From contig OY755238.1 in NCBI GenBank assembly GCA_963576725.1, positions 27,416,201 to 27,480,200 of the forward strand: 64,000 nucleotides of DNA, read 5' to 3'. Within the stretch, counting starts at the first letter, position 1. Each line of letters begins with the position of its first letter. Below the pieces are notes generated by a model. The model was not told where the DNA came from and made no database searches. It was given only the letters and a program-made list of their open reading frames with translations. Source of the stretch: Azorinus chamasolen (Eukaryota > Mollusca > Bivalvia > Cardiida > Solecurtidae). Position numbers and translations under genes: made by a program. Shown in pieces: positions 11,475-20,689 of the stretch.

Positions 11475-11625
11475 CATTAACCTTTTCACTGCAATACAAA
11501 TTTGCTAAAACAATCGTCTGTTGTCGGTTTCATAGTTGAGATTTCTTCAATCTCTTTTCAAAAAACGTATTCAGAGTGTCAGACAGTTTTGATCCTGATG
11601 AATTTGGCTCAAAATATTTTACAAA
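11475..11625 (+). mobile_element. MITE-C left half, degenerate
   Basis: Starts TTAACCTTTTCACTGC and continues through the C spacer to CAGTTTTGATCCTGATGA, then the right arm is lost. Confidence 0.55.
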
Positions 11626-11677
11626 GGTAACCATGGGCATTTATGCAACGTTATTAAAATTTCTGAAAGGAGGTGAT

Positions 11678-11901
11678 CCCATTTGCTCCCACGATCCCAT
11701 ATATGGGACGTAGGCAAACAGTGTAGACTCTGATCAGACGCCCCATAATGCAGCGTCTTATCAGAGTCTACACTGTTTGCTGATATGATTTTCAATATAA
11801 AACGAAACGAAATTGAAATTTAGGCCAGGTACCCCTTAAGTAAAAAATGGACTAATCCATTATATAAACATGGAAGAATCCACTGGGAGCAAATGGGTTA
11901 A
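11678..11901. mobile_element. MITE-K: A-like hairpin inside different ends
   Basis: Ends CCCATTTGCTCCCA and TGGGAGCAAATGGGTTAA. Inside is a hairpin (11714-11780) that reads GCAAACAGTGTAGACTCTG ... CAGAGTCTACACTGTTTGC, clearly related to the MITE-A hairpin. A short palindrome ATCCCATATATGGGA lies next to the left end. Confidence 0.75.
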
Positions 11902-11999
11902 ACTATTTCGCTGTCACGTGTTGTCGTCTAAAACATTTACACTCCTATTCTATTCATTTTGGTTGGAGCATTTTCTTCGTGTTTATCAGAATAGTAAAC

Positions 12000-12080
12000 C
12001 AAAGTATCAAGCAGTTTGGATACTGATGAAAACCTGACCTACTCGGTGCTTCATCTGGGACCAGCTTGCTTGCGTTAGTC
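12000..12080. mobile_element. Degenerate MITE-C hairpin
   Basis: AAGCAGTTTGGATACTGATGA on one side and TTCATCTGGGACCAGCTTGC on the other; the tip retains CTACTCGGTG. No ends were found. Confidence 0.5.
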
Positions 12081-12092
12081 ATTACAGATCTG

Positions 12093-12208
12093 CCCACTGG
12101 CACTTGATTGAAATAGTCTATAGTTTTGTAATATAATAGTTATATCATATTATTAATGTACTAGTTGCTATAAATAAACTATAGTCTTTTTCGATCAAGT
12201 GCCAGTGG
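12093..12208. mobile_element. Foldback element L
   Basis: Arms CCCACTGGCACTTGAT...AGTCTATAGTTT and AAACTATAGTCT...ATCAAGTGCCAGTGG enclose an AT-rich 50-bp loop. Unrelated to the other hairpin families here; single copy in this window. Confidence 0.75.
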
Positions 12209-12234
12209 ATCTGCCATAGGCAGAGAAAGAGTTC

Positions 12235-12850
12235 TTAACTCTTATGATGCCAAATAAGTTTGCACTAACACTGTCGTCTGGTTTAAGTTACAAAGTGGAC
12301 TTTCCTCCAGTTTCTTCTCTAAAACGTAAATGATGTATCACACAGTTTTGATCCTGATGAGACGGGAAGTTACTCGGTATCTGATGAGACAGGAAGTTAC
12401 TCGGTATCTCTGATGAGACAGGAAGTTACTCGGTATCTCTGATGAGACGGGAAGTTACTCGGTAAGACAGGAAGTTACTCGGTATCTCTGATGAGACAGG
12501 AAGTTACTCGGTATCTCTGATGAGACGGGAAGTTACTCGGTAAGACAGGAAGTTACTCGGTATCTCTGATGAGACAGGAAGTTACTCGGTATCTCTGATG
12601 AGACAGGAAGTTACTCGGTATCTCTGATGAGACGGGAAGTTACTCGGTATCTCTGATGAGACAGGAAGTTACTCGGTATCACTGATGAGACAGGAAGTTA
12701 CTCGGTATCTCTGATGAGACAGGAAGTTACTCGGTAAGACAGGAAGTTACTCGGTAAGACAGGAAGTTACCCGGTATCTCTGATGAGACAGGAAGTTACT
12801 CGGTATCTCATCTGAATTGAAACAGTTTGCAAAGTAGAGCACACACTCAT
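12235..12850 (+). mobile_element. MITE-C whose hairpin tip became a minisatellite
   Basis: The left C half (TTAACTCTTATGATGCC through CACAGTTTTGATCCTGATGA) and the right half (CTCATCTGAATTGAAACAGT) are separated by about 450 bp of tandem repeat rather than the usual 15-bp tip. The right TTAA end is not preserved. Confidence 0.75.
12354..12808. repeat. 29-bp/20-bp minisatellite from the MITE-C hairpin tip
   Basis: The main unit is GATGAGACAGGAAGTTACTC plus GGTATCTCT; a shorter unit lacks the GATG/ATCTCT part (AAGACAGGAAGTTACTCGGT). The unit equals the C hairpin tip GATGAGACGCCGAGTTACTC plus the start of the returning arm. Confidence 0.9.
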
Positions 12851-12971
12851 CCATTGCATCAAGACCTGTTTGTCACTAATGATGTGCAGAGGAAATACCA
12901 GCATTCAATTGTTTCACCCCAAATGCTAAAAATGTTCATCTAGATAGAGAATATAGTTCGAATTTATCCAC

Positions 12972-13200
12972 TTAACCCTTTCCTCCATAAATACACCTTT
13001 CTACGCCGCTGTAAAAGTCACTTTATGAAACCATTGTGATAAATAGATTATTTGCTCCTGTAGGAGCAAATGCTCTATTTATCACAATGGTTTCAAGCTA
13101 CAAGATTCTAAATTTTTCCTTTTCTCTAGTTAATGCTCCTTTTCAGCAGATTCATTCAAAGAGGTTGGGTCTAAAAATAGCCTATGAAGAAAAGGGTTAA
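12972..13200 (+). mobile_element. MITE-B, TTAA to TTAA
   Basis: TTAACCCTTTCCTCCATA to GAAAAGGGTTAA, 229 bp. The hairpin at 13027-13094 has one mismatch near the tip (GATTATTTG against CAAATGCTC). Spacers match the other B copies closely. Confidence 0.9.
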
Positions 13201-13470
13201 ACAGACGCGGATTTGAGCAGACGACTGTTTGTTCAGCGTTCCAAAAGTAGATTAATCCGGTATGTAGATGAAGAGACTTTGATTATATTGCAGTTCCATA
13301 AAACAGTTTTGGCGCCAAATAATTGGCATCTGCATAAGTTGGCATCTGCTTCAAGGTGTCTTTCAACTAATTCTCAAAACCTATTTGGAGTATTATGCAG
13401 TTTGGATCCTGATGAGACGTCAAGCTGCTTTCAAAGGCGGTCACAGATTCGCTTAAAGCAGTGAGGCATG
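13201..13470 (+). mobile_element. Degenerate MITE-C or C2 sequence
   Basis: AGTTTGGATCCTGATGAGAC near 13400-13425 and GAGCAGACGACTG near 13215 identify C-related remnants. Hairpin return arm is replaced by CTGCTTTCAAAGGCGG. Confidence 0.45.
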
Positions 13471-13663
13471 TAGTTATACAATAAAGAACTTGTATTGTAT
13501 TTCGCACACCGTGGCAATGAAAGTTTTAAACCAGCCACTGTGGTAATAAACGTAAAAGCCCGCTCGAGCAAGTGTCGGTTTTATGAGTATCATTAACATG
13601 TAAGCATACATATATAATGGACATATTGACGTCTAGCATACTGCAGTCGACTCGATGATTACC

Positions 13664-13732
13664 ATTGCGAACAGTTCGTATCCAGATCAGAAGTTGAGTA
13701 AATCAGCGTCTCACCAGGATCCAAACTGTTTG
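13664..13732. mobile_element. MITE-C2-type hairpin remnant
   Basis: GCGAACAGTTCGTATCCAGA ... GCGTCTCACCAGGATCC; stem recognisable, tip altered, no ends. Confidence 0.55.
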
Positions 13733-14004
13733 ACATTTTTATTACATTTCTGTAAAGAAATGGAACAAAGTCTGTTCTGACATTTGACTTAGAAAGACAT
13801 TTTTCTGTCGACAAAACGTTGCATAGAACTTTATGGATTTATAAAAGGGCTCTCAAGACATTTTAACCAATGCATTCTTACCATGTATTTCTTAATTATA
13901 ATGAACTCTTACATAATTTTATATGTTGAATGAACCTTATTTTATATTCCTAAGGACATGTCGGTAAGGAATCCTTGTTTCTATGTGTTAGAAAATAATT
14001 TGTC

Positions 14005-14138
14005 AAGCAAGCAATGCAGACCCTGGTTTATTTTCGGTCTACAGCATTTGCATATTTTGTTTAACCACATTGAGACGAATGTTTACAAATTTGTAGAGTA
14101 GATACAAATCAAACATTTTTTTCAGGGGGGGGGGGGGG
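14005..14138. other. Remnant A arms and a 14-G homopolymer
   Basis: AGCAATGCAGACCCTGG / TCGGTCTACAGCATTTGC look like two eroded arms of an A hairpin. A run of 14 G lies at 14125-14138. Confidence 0.5.
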
Positions 14139-14176
14139 CGCTGGGGGTCCTGTATGTTTATGAAATAATATAGGTA

Positions 14177-14973
14177 TAGTTCCATAGGGCAGTGTCAAAC
14201 TGTGCCTTGTCCAGTTCCATATGACAGTGTCAAACTGTGCCTTGTCCAGTTCCATAGGACAGTGTCAAACTGTGCCTTGTCCAGTTCCATAGGACAGTGT
14301 CAAACTGTGCCTTGTCCAGTTCCATAGGACAGTGTCAAACTGTGCCTTGTCCAGTTCCATAGGGCATTGTCAAACTGTGCCTTGTCCAGTTCCATAGGAC
14401 AGTGTCAAACTGTGCCTTGTCCAGTTCCATAGGACAGTGTCAAACTGTGCCTTGTCCAGTTCCATAGGACAGTGTCAAACTGTGCCTTGTCCAGTTCCAT
14501 AGGGCAGTGTCAAACTGTGCCTTGTCCAGTTCCATAGGACAGTGTCAAACTGTGCCTTGTCCAGTTCCATAGGACAGTGTCAAACTGTGCCTTGTCCAGT
14601 TCCATAGGACAGTGTCAAACTGTGCCTTGTCCAGTTCCATAGGACAGTGTCAAACTGTGACTTGTCCAGTTCCATAGGGCAGTGTCAAACTGTGCCTTGT
14701 CCAGTTCCATATGACAGTGCCAAACTGTGCCGTTCCATAGGACAGTGTCAAACTGTGCCTTGTCCAGTTCCATAGGACAGTGTCAAACTGTGCCTTGTCC
14801 AGTTCTATAGGACAGTGTCAAACGGTGCCTTGTCCAGTTCCATAGGACAGTGTCAAACTGTGCCTTGTCCAGTTCCATAGGACAGTGTCAAACTGTGCCG
14901 TTCTATAGGACAGTGTCAAACTGTGCCTTGTCCAGTTCCATAGGACAGTGTCAAACTGTGCCTTGTCCAGTCA
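14177..14973. repeat. 35-bp minisatellite, about 22 copies
   Basis: Unit CAGTTCCATAGGACAGTGTC plus AAACTGTGCCTTGTC. Copies are near-identical; two short units lack CTTGTCCA (at about 14728 and 14897). Each unit contains a small inverted pair ACAGT...ACTGT. The array ends 28 bp before a MITE-C. Confidence 0.97.
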
Positions 14974-15000
14974 GTAGTAAATGGTTCAAGAGTCAACCCA

Positions 15001-15216
15001 TTAACCCTTTCGCTGCCAAATTCTGTCGTCTGCTAACTTTGTCGTCTGCTACAAATTTTCATTTTTTTTGATGTTCTACATTTTTGTTTCAAAAACATTG
15101 TAACAGTAACACACAGTTTGGATCCTGATGAGACGCCGAGTTACTCGGCGTCTCATCTGGATCCAAACTGTTTGCATATGTAATCACAGATCCGGCATTG
15201 ACAGCGAAAGGGTTAA
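15001..15216 (+). mobile_element. MITE-C reference copy, TTAA to TTAA
   Basis: TTAACCCTTTCGCTGCC to GACAGCGAAAGGGTTAA, 216 bp. The hairpin at 15114-15170 is perfect except for one position: GGATCCTGATGAG in the left arm meets CTCATCTGGATCC in the right, leaving a T facing T. This copy defines the family. Confidence 0.92.
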
Positions 15217-15239
15217 TGCATATCGTCGATAAAAGCTGA

Positions 15240-15320
15240 CAAGAACAAATATATTATGTAGACCCAGATCAGATGGCTTTCGGAGGAATCTCCGTCCGAT
15301 CAAGATCTACTAAGTTAGCC
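15240..15320. mobile_element. MITE-A hairpin fragment
   Basis: TGTAGACCCAGATCAGATGG and CCGATCAAGATCTACTAAG flank an altered tip (CTTTCGGAGGAATCTCC). Confidence 0.6.
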
Positions 15321-15621
15321 AAACCAATTAATGTTAAATGGCTCCGCCAAACCATGCAAACATTTATGACTCGACCGAAACACAGGGCTTTAACATGAAA
15401 AGGGGAACCAATACGAAGCTCAATACGTATTTACAAATGTGTTTTTCAAGTTTCATTGGGTGGCAGTTGATCTGGTTCTACCCTAGTTGCATTGGTTACA
15501 CTGTCTGGTCAGAAGTCATATCAGAGCATTTTCGTATCTGTAGAGTTGTGTTAGAAGCAGTATAGAACCTAATCAAATGTCGTGTTTTAACTTTTAACAC
15601 ATAGATACGACTTGTGTTGCC

Positions 15622-15966
15622 TTTGCAAACAGATAAGACCCAGATCAGGACCTGGGTCTATGCTTATAAAACTTTTAGTTGAGTCTGAGTTCGTTCTCAA
15701 GCTTTTGATTGGTCAGATTTGAGCCTCTGGCTCAAATCTGACCAATCAAAAGCTTGAGAACTTAAATCTGACCAATCAAAAGCTTGAGAACGATCCCAGA
15801 CTCAACTAAAAAGCTTTATAAGCATGGACCATGTTCTGCCTGCTTATGCTATACTATAGATCTGATTCAACAGTTTCTGGCATGATAAAACTCCCTTGTT
15901 CCTAGAACCATTATAACATTCAAGCTAGTTAATATATATGGGTATTCATAAGAGGATAAGTGTTAA
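15622..15966 (+). mobile_element. MITE-A interrupted by foldback E
   Basis: The left arm GCAAACAGATAAGACCCAG is present and the usual right spacer (TAGATCTGATTCAACAG) resumes after E, ending GAGGATAAGTGTTAA. E has entered at the hairpin tip or returning arm. Confidence 0.75.
15656..15829. mobile_element. Foldback element E, copy 1
   Basis: Arms GTCTATGCTTATAAAAC...AGTTGAGTCTGAG and CAGACTCAACTAA...TTATAAGCATGGAC, with GCTTTTGATTGGTCAGATTT and its complement inside. Part of the right arm (AATCTGACCAATCAAAAGCT) is duplicated. Tip is AGCCTCTGGCT. Confidence 0.9.
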
Positions 15967-15978
15967 ATACGTCGGTTT

Positions 15979-16175
15979 GTCTGGGTCTACATAGATAATA
16001 TTGCTCCTGTAGAAGCCGTTTGATCAGGATCTGTCCTGTTTGCTTAAGACATCATTTAGATCTGAATATACAGGGGTGTATTTTCGAGGCAAAAAATTTA
16101 CAGTATGAATTATGAACTCAGTTAACAAGTATTCATGATGTCATTATTTCTTATATGAATATTGAACAGGAAAAA
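15979..16175 (+). mobile_element. MITE-A, left end missing
   Basis: Hairpin tip GCTCCTGTAGAAGC with right arm CGTTTGATCAGGATCTG, then the A right-hand spacer and TATTCATGATGTCATTATT, ending near TGAACAGGAAAAATG. Confidence 0.7.
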
Positions 16176-16194
16176 TGTGAAGACAGAAGCTATC

Positions 16195-16288
16195 TGCATG
16201 ACTTTCACTTTGCATTAAGTAGTCATCTGCCTAAAAGTGTCTAAATTCTTCTTTAATATAATTTGGGCTTAGAGGGGTTCACTGTACC
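16195..16288. mobile_element. MITE-D2 right half
   Basis: Starts in the hairpin (GCATGACTTTCACTTTGC) and runs to GAGGGGTTCACTGTA. The left half is absent. Confidence 0.7.
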
Positions 16289-16373
16289 CGGATTTGCTGA
16301 GTTCTGTATATATCATCAGGAGTCTTACAGTGCGTTAAATATTTTCTGTGAATTCTGGAATTAAACATCACTA

Positions 16374-16577
16374 CAGTAGAGCCCCTCTAAACCGGAATTC
16401 TAGTAGAGAAGATTTGAGATACTTTTAGGCAGGTGGCTGCTTCATGCAGGGTGAAAGTCATGCAGAAAGCTCCTCTAGGAGCTTTCTGCATGACTTTCAC
16501 CCTGCATAAAGCTGCCACCTGTCTCCAAGACCGATATTTATACCAAATTTAACGTCCGGTTTAGAGGGGTTTTACTG
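16374..16577. mobile_element. MITE-D2 reference copy with TA duplication
   Basis: CAGTAGAGCCCCTCTAAACC to AGAGGGGTTTTACTG, 204 bp, flanked by TA at 16372-16373 and 16578-16579. The hairpin tip is GCTCCTCTAGGAGC. Arms differ at one position (GGCTGC against GCTGCC). Confidence 0.92.
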
Positions 16578-16848
16578 TATACTATCTATCATTGACAGTA
16601 TTCTTTATCATCTAACCTTTGTCATACATGAACATTTACTTCGTTTTCCAACTGTTTGATGTGATCTCTTTTGACCGTATCTGTGCTACAGCTCAATAAC
16701 TTGAACTGAAAGTGTAAAACAGCTGGTCATTATTATATACCTTTAGTACGCCGGAAAATTCTCTCCCGATGTAACCCCCACCTGCATAGATTGTCAAAGT
16801 ATACACTACTGCTATATTGTATTTATGTATTCAATCGTCTTAGACATA

Positions 16849-16913
16849 TCAAACAGTTTGGATCCTGTTAAGAGTTACTCGGCGTTTCAACAGGATCCAA
16901 ACTATTTGTGAAT
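16849..16913. mobile_element. MITE-C hairpin without its element
   Basis: AAACAGTTTGGATCCTGTTA ... GTTTCAACAGGATCCAAAC, tip GAGTTACTCGG. Flanks do not match MITE-C. Confidence 0.6.
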
Positions 16914-17169
16914 GCATTTCAGCTAATTCGGAAATTGTATGTTCTGATTAAACACGGAACTTAATGATTTCTGCCATTCTGTATTCTATGCTCGATTCAT
17001 TCCATGCGTATTTATTTCATTATGATCATGTTTCAAGCATTCAAAATGCATTATTCATGTATGCTTTTTAGAAGGACCGGAAAATCGAATGAGTTTTAAT
17101 TTACAGGCTGTTCCCCTTCTTCAAATTACCCAGTATGGAAATAAATGAAGTATGTTATTCTTGTTTGGC

Positions 17170-17384
17170 TCTCTAGCCCCGCTGTGAAAAAAACATCAAA
17201 TTTAGATCTGGTACCATTTTGACCACTTTAAATTCGAATCAGTTTATGAGAAACTACTGCAAACTGAGAAACTACTGTCAAATTGCTTGATTCATGACTA
17301 GACGCCGAGTAACTCGGCGTCTCATCTGGATCCAAACTATTTGTAAATGTGAGCCAAGTGGCAATTATTGACGTAAAGGTTAAA
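17170..17384 (+). mobile_element. MITE-C2, partly eroded
   Basis: Starts CTAGCCCCGCTGTGAAA; contains GAGAAACTACTG twice in tandem; tip GACGCCGAGTAACTCGGCGTC; ends GACGTAAAGGTTAA. The outer left hairpin arm is shortened. Confidence 0.65.
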
Positions 17385-17691
17385 ACAATCAATAGCCACC
17401 CGTCAAACAAATGATAGAGTGACTGTTGTTTAATCATGACAGGGTGTTATACAAAACTGAGGGCAAGTTGATTTAACAGTACTTTGTTTTTGTTTCATTT
17501 GTATTAGGGGGCTACGTCGTGTTAACAATATTTCAATCATATAGCGACGTCCATCTAATTACATGTGGTGGACAACTCCAGATATATCTTTCAGTGCAAC
17601 AAACTGTATGTTACGCGTAGATAATGCAGTCCGATTAGAACCACTGACCTACCGCAAACCAACTCGGAGACTTCCTCACACGAAAAATCTC

Positions 17692-17771
17692 AGACCTGGG
17701 TTTCGAATAACAGCGGTAAGGGACTTAGTGGTTGTCAATCGAAAAACATTAGCACTAGGCCACGCAGTCCC
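17692..17771 (-). other. tRNA-derived (SINE-like) sequence
   Basis: Read on the minus strand: GGACTGCGTGGCCTAGTGCT (A-box-like) followed about 45 bp later by TATTCGAAACCC (B-box-like). No acceptor pairing and no clear 3' tail, so probably an old SINE head. A 94-codon open frame across it is incidental. Confidence 0.5.
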
Positions 17772-17815
17772 CTTATTCAACAGTGCAGTGTATATACATG
17801 TATTTAACTCTCTAC

Positions 17816-18044
17816 TTAACCCATTCCCTCATATTGACGCCTTTTGACGCCTCTGCAAAAGTCACTTTATGAAATCATTGTGATAAATAGAGCATTTGCT
17901 CCTGTAGGAGCAAATGCTCTATTTATCACAATGGTTTCAAACTACAAAATTCTAAAAATTCCTTTTCTCTAGTTAATGCTCCTTTTCAGTAGAATTCATT
18001 CAAAGTGGTTGTGTCTAAAAATAGCCTATGAGGGAATGGGTTAA
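17816..18044 (+). mobile_element. MITE-B reference copy
   Basis: TTAACCCATTCCCTCATA to GAGGGAATGGGTTAA, 229 bp. The hairpin at 17871-17938 has 34-bp arms with one mismatch. The two spacers differ from each other, so only the ends and the core are inverted. Confidence 0.93.
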
Positions 18045-18104
18045 TGTAAGACATAACGACGTCATGAATCTTACTTTGATTCATTTTTAATTTTTTATGA
18101 TAAT

Positions 18105-18274
18105 ATGTGAACACAGGAATTCTGGCCATGTCAGAAACTATAAAGTCATATCTATATTATTTCATAAGCAAACAGAGCAGATCTTGGTCAGGCAGTTCCT
18201 ACGGGAGCCGACTGATCTGTGTCTATTGTGTTTGCAAAAGCGAAGAAAGGAGTATTTATGGAGTAAAGAGTTAA
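18105..18274 (-). mobile_element. MITE-A, inverted, one end eroded
   Basis: Hairpin 18168-18235, tip GTTCCTACGGGAGC. The end nearest 18274 reads TATGGAGTAAAGAGTTAA. The spacer motif AGAAACTATAAAGTC is consistent with A. Confidence 0.75.
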
Positions 18275-18439
18275 CATTGACTACAATATTAATCATTTAA
18301 AAGCGGAAATGAGTAGCCTGACATTTGAAAATCGTGTTGACCCAGATCATAAAGTCCTCAGATCAGTGACTGCCATGTTTGTCTTTTAAAATTCTATCGC
18401 AAGTTATGCCAGTCTGAATTGGATGGACATTGTCGTTGA

Positions 18440-18525
18440 AACAATAATGGGCCATACCGCTTTGACAGTAGCGCACTCCTGTAGGAGCCCTCTCAACTGG
18501 GTCTTCATTGTTTGCGATGTGAATT
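18440..18525. mobile_element. MITE-A hairpin right-arm fragment
   Basis: GCACTCCTGTAGGAGC tip followed by CTGGGTCTTCATTGTTTGC; no left arm or ends. Confidence 0.45.
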
Positions 18526-18563
18526 AGTGACCCGTGTCCTACACTGAAAAAGTTTAAAGATTG

Positions 18564-18770
18564 TTAAACTCTTCTCATGCAGAGAAAAATAATGTCTGCT
18601 CGATCTCAGATCTGCTGAAAATTGCCCTGCCTCCGCGTTTTCGAAACTTCTGACCGAGGATCAATAACTGGGATCCTGATGTGACGTCATGTTGCTCGGC
18701 GTGTTGCTCGACGTGTTACTCGGCGACTCATCTGGACCCAGTCTGTTCGCAAATGCCAATCACAGGGGTA
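18564..18770 (+). mobile_element. MITE-C with a triplicated tip motif
   Basis: Starts TTAAACTCTTCTCATGC. The hairpin (GGATCCTGATGTGACG ... CGACTCATCTGGACCC) carries three tandem 12-bp tip units, GTTGCTCGGCGT and variants, at about 18690-18725. This is a minor version of the 12354-12808 expansion. Confidence 0.65.
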
Positions 18771-18856
18771 AGACCCGTTTGAGTCAGTATATGTATATAT
18801 AGAAAGCTTTCTATATATACATAATTATACTGATTCAAACGTGTCTTACCCCTGTG
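18761..18856. repeat. Foldback palindrome M
   Basis: CACAGGGGTAAGAC...CGTTTGAGTCAGTATA pairs with TATACTGATTCAAACG...GTCTTACCCCTGTG. The tip is TATATATAGAAAGCTTTC plus its complement. 96 bp, AT-rich centre, single copy. Confidence 0.85.
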
Positions 18857-18859
18857 ATG

Positions 18860-19084
18860 CGAATCAGGTCGCGCTTAGAAAAAGGATGGTGAACTCCTTT
18901 CCCCCATAAATACAGCTACTGCTGAAAAAAGTACATTTTCTTATTTAGCAGACAGCAATTTATAAAGCAAGCGAAACAGCCTGTCCATTCTTATCACGCT
19001 GCAAAACTGATGTCTGTTAAAAATCGAATCTGTTGCAATTTTTACGTGTATACGATTCATTCTTGCTTGTTAGAAACTATTAAA
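18860..19084. other. Mostly unassigned
   Basis: Contains a possible MITE left end (CTCCTTTCCCCCATAAATAC) but no matching hairpin. Confidence 0.4.
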
Positions 19085-19165
19085 ACGAGTGTGAAAGCGC
19101 TTGGATCCTGATGAGATGCCGAAATAATGCGCGTTTCATCTGGGTCTAAGTTTGTCAGGCCGTGT
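19085..19165. mobile_element. Degenerate MITE-C hairpin
   Basis: CGCTTGGATCCTGATGAGATG and GCGTTTCATCTGGGTC; tip CCGAAATAATGCG. Confidence 0.5.
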
Positions 19166-19462
19166 GTAGATTAGAACAAGTTAATGGCAGACTTGGTGTG
19201 ATAATCTGTCAGACTTAATTATGCATTTCCAGATGAGAAAATCACATCCACGTGGAATAACGACAGAGAAGGGAAGTATCTGCGGACTCATTTGAAAATA
19301 AAACAAGGTCATTTATGAAAGGCTGGATTCAAATCCCGCGCCAAGTAATCCGGCATCTGACCAGTAATTAACCATGTTAAAAAAATTAGCTAATGAATGC
19401 TCAAGTAAGAAACAATTATGGTATGAATAGTTTATTCATGAGCAAGGCGTGAAAACGGTGTA

Positions 19463-19870
19463 CAGCCCGCCTCTCTAAACCGGACGTTCAATTTAGTATA
19501 CAGTAAAACCTCTCTATAACGGCCGCTAAATTGTGTTAATTAGTTGGTATTTAGGACAGGTGACTGTTTAAAGCAATGTGAAAGTAGAACAGAACGCTCC
19601 TATAGGAGCGTTCTGTATTACTTTCACCTTGCATTAAGCAGTCACCTGCATTTAACGCAAAATACTTGATGTAATTTAGTGGCCGTTATAGAGAGGTTTA
19701 ACTGTAAATATTGTTCTTGGAGACAGACGGCAGCTTAATACAGGATGAAAGTCATGCAGAAAGCTCCTCTAGGAGCATTCTGCATGACTTTCATCCTGCA
19801 TTAAGCAGCCACCTGCCTAAAAGTATCTAAATTCTTCTCAACTCGAATTCCGCTTTAGAGGGGTTTACTG
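19463..19870. mobile_element. MITE-D2 split by a nested MITE-D3
   Basis: The left part runs CAGCCCGCCTCTCTAAACC to AATTTAGTATA, the right part resumes AAATATTGTTCTTGG and continues through a hairpin (tip GCTCCTCTAGGAGC, one change) to GAGGGGTTTACTG. Removing the insert restores the D2 consensus TTTAGTATAAATAT. Confidence 0.9.
19501..19704. mobile_element. MITE-D3, nested, exact TA duplication
   Basis: CAGTAAAACCTCTCTATAAC to GAGAGGTTTAACTG, 204 bp, with TA at 19499-19500 and again at 19705-19706. D3 differs from D1/D2 by CGGCCGCTAAATTGTG subterminal blocks and a GAACGCTCC hairpin tip. The nested position fixes the element boundaries. Confidence 0.93.
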
Positions 19871-19874
19871 TATC

Positions 19875-20480
19875 TATGAATTGAATGGTTCAGTTTAACA
19901 TTTTACTCTATTTATGTTTGTGTAAGAAATAATGACTTATAAATTTCAATTAGCTGATTTATCTATAATGGCATGATGAACATGTGAAGTTTGGGCCATG
20001 AAAAATTCTGTTGAACCAGATCTTATAAGCAAACAGGGCATATCCTGATCAGATGACTCCTACAGGGAGAGGGGTTAGTTTAAAAGGAAGTAAGAACTCC
20101 ATATAAAGAATTTGCATAAAACAAGATTTAGAAGGTATTGTAATGTTTTAAAGGTCGAAAGGGAAAACCATGCGAGTTCAGGCCTCCTGTTTGAAGGACC
20201 CAGGTCGAGATATTTTCACAGTCGGCCTGTTTTGGCAATTAGTTTCAACAAAATATCCGCAGCGAATTCAATTCTACCATGACGAGGAAATACGATATGG
20301 GAGCCAAGAATACGATACAGTGTTTTGAGCAAGGAAAATGTCATCTGCTTCCAACACCTCGTCTACAGTAACACTTTGCACCATGAATATTTATGCAATA
20401 AATATTGGCATCATGAATATTGATTAGACGAGTTTATAATCGTTTATGAACACGTACAAATGCCTGGTAATGGCAGAAAC
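19875..20480. other. Mostly unassigned, with A-hairpin and A-tail remnants
   Basis: 20030-20075 holds AAGCAAACAGGGCATATCCT and a broken tip. 20384-20440 has TGAATATTGATTAG-like A spacer. Nothing else recognised. Confidence 0.45.
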
Positions 20481-20484
20481 TGTA

Positions 20485-20678
20485 CAGTAAAACCTGTCTG
20501 TAACGACCACTAAAATGTGTTAATTAGTTGATGTTTTGGACAGGTGGTTGCTTAAAGCAAGGTGAAAGTAAAACAGAAGGAGCGTTCTGTTTTACTTTCA
20601 CCTTGCTTCAAGCATCCACCTGCCTTTAACACACAATAATTTATGTTATTTAGTGGTTGTTATACAGAAGTTTTACTG
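20485..20678. mobile_element. MITE-D3 with shortened hairpin tip
   Basis: CAGTAAAACCTGTCTGTAAC to CAGAAGTTTTACTG. The tip has lost one half: AAACAGAAGGAGCGTTCTGTTT replaces the usual double GCTCC/GGAGC tip, giving 194 bp. TA flanks both ends. Confidence 0.88.
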
Positions 20679-20689
20679 TACATATCATT

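Noticed and set aside
17563..17847. 94-codon plus-strand frame
   Set aside because: It crosses a minus-strand tRNA-derived sequence and a MITE-B end; no domain seen.
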